Source: Alistipes sp. UBA943 (lineage in GTDB: Bacteria; Bacteroidota; Bacteroidia; Bacteroidales; Rikenellaceae). Taken from it: 25,964 nucleotides of DNA. Below are positions 7,490 through 14,416 of the stretch, piece by piece (the first letter of the stretch is position 1; each line of letters opens with the position of its first letter). The stretch spans positions 1-25,964 of the forward strand of contig DBDB01000078.1 of the NCBI GenBank assembly GCA_002293345.1. Reading direction: 5' to 3'. The notes under the pieces are model-generated. The model did not search any database, was not told where the DNA came from, and saw nothing but the letters and a program-made list of their open reading frames with translations. Position numbers and translations under genes: made by a program.

Positions 7490-9520
7490 CTATCGCCCTA
7501 TAAGTGTCGATACGCGTCCCGCGTGGGTCAACGTGAGTCGGTGCATGGCCCGTGTCGCGGCGACGTACAGCATGCCCCGATCCATCTCCGTGCGGTAGTT
7601 CACCGCATCGACATGTGGAACGATCACCTCGTCGAACTCCAACCCCTTGGCCATGTGTGCCGATGTGACGACCACCCCGTGCGCGAACGATGAACTGGTG
7701 TCGGTGAGCAGGACGATCTCCCCGTCGGGGAGTCGGGAGTGCAGTTTTTCGTGCAGCGCGGCAGCCTGTGATTCGGTTTTGCAGACGATACCGAGCGATT
7801 TGTATTCCGATTCGCGGAATTCCGTGAGCAGCCGTACGATACCCGCCACCTCCTCGTCCGCATTCTTGAATCCCAAAACCTGTGGTTTCTCACCGTGACG
7901 TGCGACAGGTTCCAACTCATCGTTGCGGCGGATACACTGTGCGAAGTCGGTGATCTCGAAGGTCGAACGGTAGCTCTTGCACAGTTTCATCACCCTACTA
8001 CCCGAAAAGACCCGTCCGATCATCTCAGCAGTCGACGATCCATAGGGGTTGACCGACTGCCCGGCATCGCCAAGGAGCGTCTTGCGGCACGGAAACAGGC
8101 GTTGGATCACCCGATATTGTACCGGCGAATAGTCCTGCATCTCGTCGATCAACAGGTGACGCACCTGCCCATTGGGACGTATGCCATCCAGCGCGATGCG
8201 CAGGTAGGCCAGTGGTGCCAGGTCGGCATATTCGAGCGTGTGGGCACGGCGCATCTTGAACATGTCGGGACGTCCCATCCACGTGAAAAACTGTTTGTAG
8301 AGTGCCAGATCGCCCGCCCCTTCGGCAAACATGGCGCGGAGCTCGCGTTTGAGTTGATTGCGTTCAGCAGTGGTGGGGGTGATGTGGTACTTGATGTCCA
8401 GTTCGTCGGCCAACATGTCGGCCATCGGCTCGAAACGTGCGCGTATCGCCAGCCGGTGGAAGCGTCGGAACAGGTTGCCGATATACTCGTGTGGGATGGT
8501 GATGTGTCGGATCTTCACGTCCGCGGGTCGGAACAGCGTATTCTCGGCATGGAGGATGAACTCATCGAGACGCGCCGCGAATTCGAGTGTCGATTTGTAG
8601 GCGATACGTTCCGTGAATCCCGCTGCCGGTTTCTCCGACAGTTCGGCCACCTGCTCGAAGAAGGTCTGGTACTTCTGTTTGCCGCCCGCGATGCCCGACA
8701 GCACCTCCGCCATACCCGTCTCGGGGACACTCTCCTCGCCCAGTTCCGGCAGCACGTTCGAGATGTAGTCGGCAAACACCTTGTTGGGCGAAATGATCAG
8801 GATATCCTTCGACGTGAGGGTATCCTTGTGCGCGTAGAGCAGGTATGCCACGCGGTGCAGTGCGATGGAGGTTTTCCCCGATCCGGCGACACCCTGAATG
8901 ATGAGTGTCGGTGCGTCGGCATCGCGAATGATGCGGTTCTGTTCGCGTTGTATCGTGGCGACGATGTTGCGCATCTTGTCATCCGCATTCGCACTCAGTT
9001 CGCGTTGCAGGATGTCGTCGTGTACCGTCACCGAGCTCTCCAGCATATACTCCATCCGTCCGCCCCGGATGCGATACTGGCGTTTGAGCGTGATGTCGCC
9101 CTCGACTTCACCTGTCGGGGAGGTGTACGACGCAGGACCCAACTCATAATCGTAATACATACTCGCGATGGGCGCGCGCCAGTCGTAGATGAGGTTTGTC
9201 CGTGTGTCGAAGTCGTGGAACGTGTGCACGCCGATGTAGATCGGTTCGCCGTTGAAGTCGATACGTCCGAAGTAGGGGGTGTCGAGCATGCGGCCGAGGC
9301 GCTCGCGGCGTGCGATGGCACTCTCGCCGATGGCGTGGATGTTGAGGATGTTCTCGCGAACGGAACGGATCTCGTGCGGGTCTATATCCTTGCTCTCCCA
9401 CAGGTATCGTTTCTGTTCGTCGAGGGTCTGCACGCGCTCCTTCACCGTCGTGTCGGCGTTGCCGATGGCCGCACGGATGCGCGTCAAAACATGATCGAGG
9501 TATTGTTCTTCCGTCGTCAT
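7490..9520 (-). CDS. HelD/UvrD-type superfamily 1 helicase
   Basis: A 676-residue motor protein of the HelD group. These proteins share an N-terminal coiled coil with UvrD-like helicase domains and, in Gram-positive bacteria, bind RNA polymerase and release it from stalled complexes. Visible motifs: DWRAP at residues 113-117 (a HelD hallmark), Walker A GVAGSGKTS at 210-218, LLIDEMQDYSPVQY (Walker B and motif II), LLGDAGQSVNPYG (motif III), CKSYRST (motif IV), SAHMAKGLEFDEVIVP (motif V) and YVAATRAMHRL (motif VI). Length is usual for the family. Whether this Bacteroidales version works on RNA polymerase or as a DNA helicase cannot be told. It has its own promoter-like box, and the receptor gene 41 bp downstream could be co-transcribed. 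Confidence 0.88.
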   Translation of the reverse strand: MTTEEQYLDHVLTRIRAAIGNADTTVKERVQTLDEQKRYLWESKDIDPHEIRSVRENILNIHAIGESAIARRERLGRMLDTPYFGRIDFNGEPIYIGVHTFHDFDTRTNLIYDWRAPIASMYYDYELGPASYTSPTGEVEGDITLKRQYRIRGGRMEYMLESSVTVHDDILQRELSANADDKMRNIVATIQREQNRIIRDADAPTLIIQGVAGSGKTSIALHRVAYLLYAHKDTLTSKDILIISPNKVFADYISNVLPELGEESVPETGMAEVLSGIAGGKQKYQTFFEQVAELSEKPAAGFTERIAYKSTLEFAARLDEFILHAENTLFRPADVKIRHITIPHEYIGNLFRRFHRLAIRARFEPMADMLADELDIKYHITPTTAERNQLKRELRAMFAEGAGDLALYKQFFTWMGRPDMFKMRRAHTLEYADLAPLAYLRIALDGIRPNGQVRHLLIDEMQDYSPVQYRVIQRLFPCRKTLLGDAGQSVNPYGSSTAEMIGRVFSGSRVMKLCKSYRSTFEITDFAQCIRRNDELEPVARHGEKPQVLGFKNADEEVAGIVRLLTEFRESEYKSLGIVCKTESQAAALHEKLHSRLPDGEIVLLTDTSSSFAHGVVVTSAHMAKGLEFDEVIVPHVDAVNYRTEMDRGMLYVAATRAMHRLTLTHAGRVSTLIGR

Positions 9521-9546
9521 AAGGGTAAGATAAGGGGTTAGGGGGA

Positions 9547-9554
9547 CAAAGTTA
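9547..9554 (-). promoter_or_regulatory. -7 box of the HelD-like helicase gene
   Basis: TAACTTTG on the minus strand fits TAnnTTTG exactly and lies 26 nt upstream of the ATG at 9520, a normal leader length. A clear -33 TTG is not seen. Confidence 0.5.
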
Positions 9555-9590
9555 CACCGCCCGCCATGCCCCGGGAATAGCCATTTGTAG

Positions 9591-10325
9591 CTATTCGATC
9601 AATCCTGCGGCGCGTGCCGTGTTGATCGCCTCGATCGCGTTGTCCGCACCCAGTTTCACGAGGATGTTTTTGCGGTGGTTATCGACCGTGTGCTTGCTTA
9701 CACCCAGACGCTCGGCGATCTCCTTGCTCAGACGTCCCTGTCCGATGAGCGACAGTACCTCCAATTCGCGTTCCGTCAACGTCCACTCCCGAGACTCGGC
9801 ATGGGGGTTGAAGAACTGTCCCGTTCGGATGTTCAGTACCGAGCATTTCACCTTGTCTGTGGGCGTTTGATCGGGCGCGAGTTCCACCATCCCCATCACG
9901 ATCCATGCTTTGCCGCTACGGTCGGTCTCGATCACCTGGTGACGGCTCACGACGTTGATATATCGTCCGTTGGCGGTGCGCATGCGCATCTGATAGATGG
10001 TGCGGAAATCGTTACGCTCCTCGGGTGGCAGGCTGTAGATGAACTTCGCGTGCCGGATTTGCAGGTCGGCGACGGCCGACCTGTCATCGGGGTGCAGCAG
10101 CTCCTCCACCGACTCGGGACGGATGCCGAACAGATCGGTAAAATTCTCTGAGATATAGTCGTACGCACCCCGATATACATCTACTGCGAAGATGCAAATC
10201 CGGCACGCCTCCGCCACCCGGACGAGTTCCGTGCGACGCTCCTCCCACCGTTCATAATCAACGTCACAGGGCTCGATCCGCTGTCGTGCCCATAGATCTT
10301 GTGGCGTTATCGTGTCGCGAGTCAT
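9591..10325 (-). CDS. PAS-domain LuxR/GerE-type transcription regulator
   Basis: A 244-residue regulator. Residues about 35-150 look like a PAS sensor: CRICIFAVDVYRGAYDYISENFTDLFGI, LLHPDDRSAV, then YQMRMRTANGRYINVVSRHQVI. Residues about 177-240 are a LuxR-type helix-turn-helix: TLTERELEVLSLIGQGRLSK, EIAERLGVSKHTVDNHRKNI, VKLG. No receiver Asp pocket or histidine-kinase domain is visible, so the signal is probably sensed directly by the PAS domain; its ligand is unknown. A 7-bp inverted repeat (GAATAGC/GCTATTC, 9575-9596) lies at its 3' end. A near-match box TAATTTTC at 10347-10340 precedes the ATG by only 14 nt. It may control the helicase downstream, but nothing in the sequence proves a target. 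Confidence 0.85.
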   Translation of the reverse strand: MTRDTITPQDLWARQRIEPCDVDYERWEERRTELVRVAEACRICIFAVDVYRGAYDYISENFTDLFGIRPESVEELLHPDDRSAVADLQIRHAKFIYSLPPEERNDFRTIYQMRMRTANGRYINVVSRHQVIETDRSGKAWIVMGMVELAPDQTPTDKVKCSVLNIRTGQFFNPHAESREWTLTERELEVLSLIGQGRLSKEIAERLGVSKHTVDNHRKNILVKLGADNAIEAINTARAAGLIE

Positions 10326-10366
10326 GGTGTGAAGGTAACGAAAATTATTGTAAATTTATCCCCGAT

Positions 10367-10654
10367 ATGGAAAACGGAATCAAATACGAATTCACCGCCA
10401 CACCGTGGCTGTACGAGTGGCTATTTGTGGCGATGCCGGAGGCGATGGCACGCGAAATCCGGGATAACTTGAAGTGTCTCGAAGAGGGGTGGGGGCGCAT
10501 GAAAGTGACGGCAAAAGTGGGCGAAAGCAAGTGGCGCACCGCCATCTGGTTCGATACGAAAAGCAACACCTACCTGCTTCCCATCAAAGCCGAAATCCGC
10601 AAAAAAGAGAAGGTGGAGGCGGGTAAAGAAATTTCGATCATCATCTGGATTTGA
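10367..10654 (+). CDS. DUF1905 domain protein
   Basis: A 95-residue protein starting MENGIKYEF. The frame stays open further upstream, but that part would overlap the divergent regulator gene and has no family similarity. It matches DUF1905, a small beta-barrel-like domain seen alone or fused to YdeI/OmpD-type domains: FTATPWLYEWLFVAMP, AREIRDN, GWGRMKVTAKVGESKWRTAIWFD, YLLPIKAEIRKKEKVEAG and a final IIIWI. No catalytic residues are known for the family. It is divergent from the PAS-LuxR gene with 41 bp between them. Confidence 0.85.
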   Translation: MENGIKYEFTATPWLYEWLFVAMPEAMAREIRDNLKCLEEGWGRMKVTAKVGESKWRTAIWFDTKSNTYLLPIKAEIRKKEKVEAGKEISIIIWI

Positions 10655-10716
10655 AGGAGGTAAATCCTGATTTTAGCACGATTTTTCCTTGTGAAAAAAA
10701 ACGTCATTCAACATCC

Positions 10717-10827
10717 ATGCTGAAACGTTTTCTACGCTACATCGCCCTACGCGCCCGCTGCAACGAGCTCCAATCGCTCCTCTCCACCGACCTGAACGTC
10801 GTCCGCGAAGTCACTATAAAGGAATAA
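10717..10827 (+). CDS. Possible 36-residue basic mini-protein
   Basis: ATG 10717 to TAA 10825-10827 encodes 36 residues: MLKRFLRYIALRARC at the start, NELQSLLSTDLNVVREVTIKE at the end. Codons are GC-rich at third positions (TAC, ATC, GCC, CTC, GTC) as in nearby core genes, which random intergenic DNA would not show. The first half is a basic amphipathic helix, so membrane or nucleic-acid association is conceivable. No family is recognised. It lies between the DUF1905 gene and the promoter of the next gene. I see no strong ribosome-binding site. Confidence 0.45.
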   Translation: MLKRFLRYIALRARCNELQSLLSTDLNVVREVTIKE

Positions 10828-10831
10828 TTTG

Positions 10832-10839
10832 TATCTTTG
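10832..10839 (+). promoter_or_regulatory. -7 box, nearly leaderless
   Basis: TATCTTTG fits TAnnTTTG exactly and ends 8 nt before the ATG at 10848 of the first membrane-protein gene. The position implies a leader of only a few bases. Confidence 0.55.
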
Positions 10840-10847
10840 TTCTCACT

Positions 10848-11390
10848 ATGGAAAGATTGTCAAAAACCCTCATCGCCTGGGCGGGAATCGTTGTCGCCAT
10901 GGCCTATTTCGGGGTGGTGATGGGCTACTCGATCACGCAATGGGCGTGGGTGTACCGATGCTGGGAGGCGATGATCGTGCTCTCGGCCGTCGCGGTATGG
11001 TTGGTGCTGCTTTCGTTGCTCGAACTCGCTGAAAAGCCGACTTGGAAGATTGCCGCCATCGCTTCGGCGACCTGTATGATGGGGATCACCACCGTCGTGC
11101 ATTGGCCCGCCGTGACCGGGAATTCTGTGCCGGCACCGGGGCTTCCGCCCCTCGACACACTCGCCTGGGGCCTGTTTATAGGGCTCGCGTTTCTCTTTTC
11201 GGCGGCCTCGTTGCCGGCTTCAAAACTGAGGCTCACCGCAACGGTAAGCGGATGCCTATGCCTATTGGGGTTGGCGGGGTCGATGGTTGGGAGCGAGCTG
11301 CTGTGGTTGATTGCCGTGGCAGGATATGGCCTTGGCACGCCCGTCATCTGCGTGCAACTGCTGGCAAAATATCGAGCTTCAAAGAAGTAA
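10848..11390 (+). CDS. Small integral membrane protein, unknown
   Basis: A 180-residue protein with about five or six hydrophobic segments: around residues 8-30, 41-60, 66-86, 104-122, 130-150 and 155-172. The tail LLAKYRASKK is positively charged and probably cytoplasmic. No catalytic motif or family signature is recognised. It is followed after 5 nt by a second small membrane protein, so the two are likely made together and may form a complex. Confidence 0.7.
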   Translation: MERLSKTLIAWAGIVVAMAYFGVVMGYSITQWAWVYRCWEAMIVLSAVAVWLVLLSLLELAEKPTWKIAAIASATCMMGITTVVHWPAVTGNSVPAPGLPPLDTLAWGLFIGLAFLFSAASLPASKLRLTATVSGCLCLLGLAGSMVGSELLWLIAVAGYGLGTPVICVQLLAKYRASKK

Positions 11391-11395
11391 AATCT

Positions 11396-11824
11396 ATGGA
11401 AAAAACTCAAAAAATCCTCCGCCGCTGGCTCATCTTTTGGGAGCTGTTCATCGGCATCGGTGCCGTGGGTGGTGCCGCGATGATGTTCATCGACCCCAGC
11501 GGACGGATGTTCGGCATGGATCCGATGCTGCCGCTGTTTCAGAAATTGCCGTTTGCGGAGGTGTTTTTTCAGAACTTCATCTGGCCCGGGGTGGCACTGC
11601 TGTGCATCAACGGCATCCCGAATCTGGTGGGGTGGTGGATGCTCGCCCGCCTCAACCGCCATGCCCCGGCCATGGGAATCGTGTGCGGAGTATTATTGAT
11701 GGCCTGGATCGGCGTGCAGTTCTACATTTTCACGTTCAACCCGATGTCCACCGCCTATTTCCTATTCGGTGTCGCAGAGGCATTGACGGCGTATTTGTTG
11801 CTGAGAAAACAAAGTTCAAGGTAG
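11396..11824 (+). CDS. Small four-helix membrane protein, unknown
   Basis: A 142-residue protein starting MEKTQKILRRW at ATG 11396, 5 nt after the previous stop. Its frame is open upstream, but that stretch overlaps the preceding gene out of frame and is not protein-like. Four hydrophobic segments are visible at about residues 11-31, 56-76, 90-108 and 114-136. A loop after the first holds IDPSGRMFGMDPMLPLFQKLPF. The overall pattern resembles uncharacterised DoxX-like or DUF-type small membrane proteins, without a firm match. Confidence 0.7.
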   Translation: MEKTQKILRRWLIFWELFIGIGAVGGAAMMFIDPSGRMFGMDPMLPLFQKLPFAEVFFQNFIWPGVALLCINGIPNLVGWWMLARLNRHAPAMGIVCGVLLMAWIGVQFYIFTFNPMSTAYFLFGVAEALTAYLLLRKQSSR

Positions 11825-11849
11825 TGAATGTGCGGAATTGAAAAATTCG

Positions 11850-11857
11850 TACATTTG
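11850..11857 (+). promoter_or_regulatory. -7 box, leaderless position
   Basis: TACATTTG fits TAnnTTTG exactly and ends only 5 nt before the ATG at 11863. Transcription would begin at or within a base or two of the start codon. Confidence 0.55.
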
Positions 11858-11862
11858 CTGTC

Positions 11863-12513
11863 ATGAAGAGCGATAACAATAATCTGGGCATTGTCTACGT
11901 GCTGACCAATCAGGCGATGCCGGGCATCGTGAAGATCGGCATGACCACGCGCAACAGCATCGACGAGCGGATGCGCGAGCTATTCAGTACAGGCGTTCCG
12001 GTGCCGTTCGAGTGCGCTTTTGCCTGCTACGTGCAAGCCTCGAAGTGTTCCGAAATCGAAAAGGCCCTGCATACGGCCTTCGCTCCGAACAGGGTGCATT
12101 CCGGTCGCGAATTCTTCAAAATTAGCCCTTCCCAGGCCATCGCAATCTTGAAAATCTTCGATAAGAAGGAGATTACCGACCAGGTGAACCGCGAGATCGA
12201 CGACGACCTGACGGGCGAAGACAAGGCCTCGCGCGAGAACCTGCGGCGGCAAAAACGGCCCAATCTGAACTTCACCGAAATGGGTATTCCGACCGGCTCA
12301 ACACTCACTTTCGGACAGGGTGACGAGGCTGAACAGGCGGTTGTCTCCGACGAGAAAAAAGTGACTTATCAGGGTGAAACGTACTCCTTGACGGCGCTGA
12401 CGCGCAGGTTGAAAGGGATTAGTCACGACATCGCTCCGACACCATTCTGGTTCTACAACGGCAAAAGCCTCTCTGAGATTTACGAGGAGACCTATCCCTT
12501 CGCCGAAGATTAA
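11863..12513 (+). CDS. T5orf172/Mug113-type (GIY-YIG-like) nuclease family protein
   Basis: A 216-residue protein. The first 95 residues fit the T5orf172 domain, a relative of GIY-YIG nucleases. GIVYVLTN (residues 9-16) is the GIY-like strand and VKIGMT (23-28) the YIG-like strand. The helix Arg is in ERMREL (35-40), the metal-binding Glu is probably in SEIEKALH (63-70), and REFFKI (82-87) ends the domain. The C-terminal half has DLTGEDKASRENLRR and a beta-rich end (GSTLTFGQGDEAEQAVV, YQGETYSLTALTRRL) resembling a small DNA-binding or RAMA-like domain. Such proteins occur near phage and integrated elements. It is the last gene before the integrase, so it may sit at the chromosomal flank or be island cargo. 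Confidence 0.82.
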   Translation: MKSDNNNLGIVYVLTNQAMPGIVKIGMTTRNSIDERMRELFSTGVPVPFECAFACYVQASKCSEIEKALHTAFAPNRVHSGREFFKISPSQAIAILKIFDKKEITDQVNREIDDDLTGEDKASRENLRRQKRPNLNFTEMGIPTGSTLTFGQGDEAEQAVVSDEKKVTYQGETYSLTALTRRLKGISHDIAPTPFWFYNGKSLSEIYEETYPFAED

Positions 12514-12530
12514 CATAAGTAAACCTCAGC

Positions 12531-13778
12531 CTACCAACCAACCGCCGCTTGCACCGCCGGGGCAGGGTTGAGCTTCGTGGCCAACTCCGCCATGTCGTGG
12601 GCGATTTTCGAGGCGGTGATGCGAGCGTAAATCTGTGTCGTTTTGATGGAATTGTGGCCGAGCATCTTGCTCACGGTCTCGATCGGCACACCGTTCTCGA
12701 GGGTCACGGTCGTGGCAAAAGTGTGGCGCGCAATATGGAACGTCAGCGGTTTTTCGATGCCGCACACCGCGGCGATCTCTTTGAGGTAATCGTTGACCTT
12801 CTGGTTGGTCGGGATGGCGAGCAGCTTACCCGAAGTGGTACGGTTGGCATAGCGTTGCAGGATGGCCAACGGGATATCGAACAGCGGAACCGAGAATTCA
12901 TTGCCCGTTTTGATGCGGGCCCGGTCGATCCAAAATTTGCCATCCTCGCCGCGCACGATATCGCTCTTTTGAAGGTGTTCCAAATCGGTGTAGGCAAGGC
13001 CCGTATAGCAGCTGAAAATGAACATATCCCGCACCCGCTCAAGGCGCTCGGAAACGAGTTTCTTATCCCGAAGCAGGGCCAACTCTTCACCGGTCAGGCA
13101 CTCGCGATGCGTCTCCTCCATGCGGATTTTGAAGCTGCTGAACGGGTCGGTCAGCACCCAGCCATTGTCCTTGGCCACGTTATAAACCGTACGCACGCGC
13201 TGGATCATTTTCATGTGGTAGTTGTGGCTGTTGCTTGGCTCGCTGGTGCGAAGGTAGAGGTAAAAATCGTTAATGAATTTGGGGTTGATCTCGGTCAGGG
13301 AGATGTCGGAAACCCGGTATTGAGCCTGAATGAATTCGGCCAATTTCCGACGGGTCAGCAGGTAACGCGAGTGGGTTTTGTGCGTCGTCTCGATGCCGAC
13401 CAATTTTCGGTAATCCTCGTTGAAGCTATCGAAAAGTTGCAGCAGCCGTTTGATCTCCGAAGTCTGCGAGGTGATCGAGCGTTTGATCCGTTCGGCGGTG
13501 ATCGGCTCGCCCCGTTTGAAGAGGTCGTTGAAGGTGTTGTGGATGCGCGTTCGATAGGCATCGAGCTGGTCGCTGGCAGCCTTATCTTCCAGGGTCTTGC
13601 CCAAAACCCGACCCTCTTTGGATTGCCATTTGGCGGGATCGACATAGACCCTTGTGGCCAAGTGAACCCGTTCGCCATTGACCGAGATGCGCGCCATTAC
13701 GGGGGCCTTGCCCGCCGCATTGCATTTTCCTTTTTGGGCTACAAAGAGAACCGCGAAAGTGCTTTTTTCTGATTCCAT
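12531..13778 (-). CDS. Tyrosine site-specific recombinase (integrase)
   Basis: A 415-residue recombinase of the Bacteroidetes mobile-element type. Residues about 5-90 are an arm-DNA-binding domain (VMARISVNGERVHLATRVYVDPAKW), about 110-210 a SAM-like core-binding domain, and about 225-395 the catalytic domain. Visible catalytic residues are H348 and R351 in HIARH, H375 in LGHN and nucleophile Y384 in TQIYARI, with a Lys in RIKTG. The first Arg of the family (TGLRxSDL) is replaced: the protein reads TGLAYTDL. This is also seen in other Bacteroides recombinases such as IntDOT. It probably integrates and excises the island. The likely promoter is TAATTTTG at 13808-13801, 22 nt upstream of the start. 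Confidence 0.92.
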   Translation of the reverse strand: MESEKSTFAVLFVAQKGKCNAAGKAPVMARISVNGERVHLATRVYVDPAKWQSKEGRVLGKTLEDKAASDQLDAYRTRIHNTFNDLFKRGEPITAERIKRSITSQTSEIKRLLQLFDSFNEDYRKLVGIETTHKTHSRYLLTRRKLAEFIQAQYRVSDISLTEINPKFINDFYLYLRTSEPSNSHNYHMKMIQRVRTVYNVAKDNGWVLTDPFSSFKIRMEETHRECLTGEELALLRDKKLVSERLERVRDMFIFSCYTGLAYTDLEHLQKSDIVRGEDGKFWIDRARIKTGNEFSVPLFDIPLAILQRYANRTTSGKLLAIPTNQKVNDYLKEIAAVCGIEKPLTFHIARHTFATTVTLENGVPIETVSKMLGHNSIKTTQIYARITASKIAHDMAELATKLNPAPAVQAAVGW

Positions 13779-13800
13779 AATTCTTGCTTCTTACGTTTTA

Positions 13801-13808
13801 CAAAATTA
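13801..13808 (-). promoter_or_regulatory. -7 box of the integrase gene
   Basis: TAATTTTG on the minus strand fits TAnnTTTG exactly, 22 nt upstream of the integrase ATG at 13778. Confidence 0.5.
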
Positions 13809-13989
13809 CCTGCTCTTTATCGTTCCATCATCAGCCGAAATACGACTTATTACAACCCGCCTGCGACTTTCTAAAACGGAGCTACAACGCTCTGCAACAG
13901 TGGTTTACGGCGACAAACATAACACAGTGTTTCGGGACGTGCAAGTCATCTTGCGACAAAAGAGTAACCAATGTCGGAAAATGTCCATA

Positions 13990-14010
13990 GTTGGTTACGG
14001 TTAGGTTACC
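13990..14010 (+). repeat. 21-bp direct repeat, copy 1
   Basis: The 21 bases, GTTGGTTACGG followed by TTAGGTTACC, are identical to 14254-14274, 264 bp away. Each copy contains GGTTAC twice, 11 bp apart, about one helical turn. This is typical of arm-type binding sites of tyrosine recombinases, which fits the location upstream of the integrase gene. Confidence 0.75.
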
Positions 14011-14077
14011 AAACCCCCGTTGTAGGGCGTGTTTTGGTGACTTTTCGTGTCGTAAGCGTGGAAATTCAGAAAACCAA

Positions 14078-14113
14078 AATATCGCCCACAGAGATAGCTG
14101 CAAGGGCGATATT
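14078..14113 (+). repeat. Inverted repeat with 10-bp arms
   Basis: AATATCGCCC (14078-14087) pairs with GGGCGATATT (14104-14113) across a 16-nt loop. It lies between the two 21-bp repeats. No T-run follows, so a terminator role is doubtful. Confidence 0.55.
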
Positions 14114-14121
14114 AACCAAAA

Positions 14122-14143
14122 AGGACGACCCGAAAGTCGTCCT
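14122..14143 (+). repeat. Hairpin with 8-bp arms
   Basis: AGGACGAC (14122-14129) pairs with GTCGTCCT (14136-14143) around a CCGAAA loop. Together with the hairpins on either side it forms a compact structured block. Confidence 0.55.
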
Positions 14144-14151
14144 CGAAGTGA

Positions 14152-14175
14152 TCCCGCTGGGGCGGTGCCCCGGGA
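14152..14175 (+). repeat. GC-rich hairpin beside a tRNA-end-like stretch
   Basis: GGGGC (14159-14163) pairs with GCCCC (14167-14171), and TCCC (14152-14155) can add an outer pairing with GGGA (14172-14175). From memory, the stretch GTGATCCCGCTGGGGC (14149-14164) resembles the antisense of a tRNA T-arm and acceptor 3' end, as often found at integration sites. The remainder is not tRNA-like. Confidence 0.4.
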
Positions 14176-14253
14176 ACCCTGAAGGAGGTAAAATCTATAT
14201 CACGTTGGCCTGTGTGGCCGATTACTTCGTTTGTTGGTTACCATTTTCGCAAT

Positions 14254-14274
14254 GTTGGTTACGGTTAGGTTACC
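14254..14274 (+). repeat. 21-bp direct repeat, copy 2
   Basis: Identical to 13990-14010. A further partial copy, TTGGTTACC, is at 14234-14242 just upstream. Confidence 0.75.
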
Positions 14275-14348
14275 TGATTTTGTCGTAAGTTGACGTAAGA
14301 CTATAAATTCTGGTTACACGAGTGTATTTCGCTCATTATTCCACAATT

Positions 14349-14403
14349 TATCGCTCAAAACAGTTGTATTTTGAGCGATATTTATATATCTTTGTGAGCG
14401 ATA
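14349..14403 (+). promoter_or_regulatory. Operator-promoter of the Fic gene
   Basis: A perfect inverted repeat has 12-bp arms, TATCGCTCAAAA (14349-14360) and TTTTGAGCGATA (14369-14380), with an 8-nt spacer. A third half site GAGCGATA is at 14396-14403. The promoter is interleaved: TTG at 14364-14366, 20 nt, then TATCTTTG at 14387-14394. A protein bound here would block RNA polymerase. The N-terminal winged helix of the Fic protein is the obvious candidate for autoregulation, which is inference. Confidence 0.7.
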
Positions 14404-14416
14404 AACGTCGAATACT

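Larger units (their letters stand above)
13779..14416. other. Non-coding region between integrase and Fic gene
   Basis: About 640 bp without a convincing gene. It holds the integrase promoter, two copies of a 21-bp direct repeat, other GGTTAC-type half sites (13962-13967 inverted, 14236-14242), three hairpins between 14078 and 14175, and the operator/promoter of the Fic gene. A 105-codon frame at 13971-14288 runs through the repeats and hairpins and looks accidental. This layout fits an attachment or regulatory region of the element. Confidence 0.6.

Noticed and set aside
7895..9541. A 548-codon open frame on the plus strand opposite the helicase gene
   Set aside because: It mirrors the helicase codons, has no domain pattern, and the minus-strand protein shows all helicase motifs. 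Long antisense frames are common in GC-rich coding DNA.
12549..13772. A 407-codon open frame on the plus strand opposite the integrase gene
   Set aside because: It is an antisense shadow of the recombinase, whose catalytic residues are clear on the other strand.
14149..14175. Possible tRNA gene fragment at an attachment site
   Set aside because: Only the acceptor/T-arm-like stretch is suggestive; no D-arm or anticodon arm can be folded, so no tRNA is annotated.
13971..14288. A 105-codon frame across the integrase upstream region
   Set aside because: It runs through both direct repeats and three hairpins, so WLRLGY appears at both ends only because the DNA repeats. No family pattern is seen.
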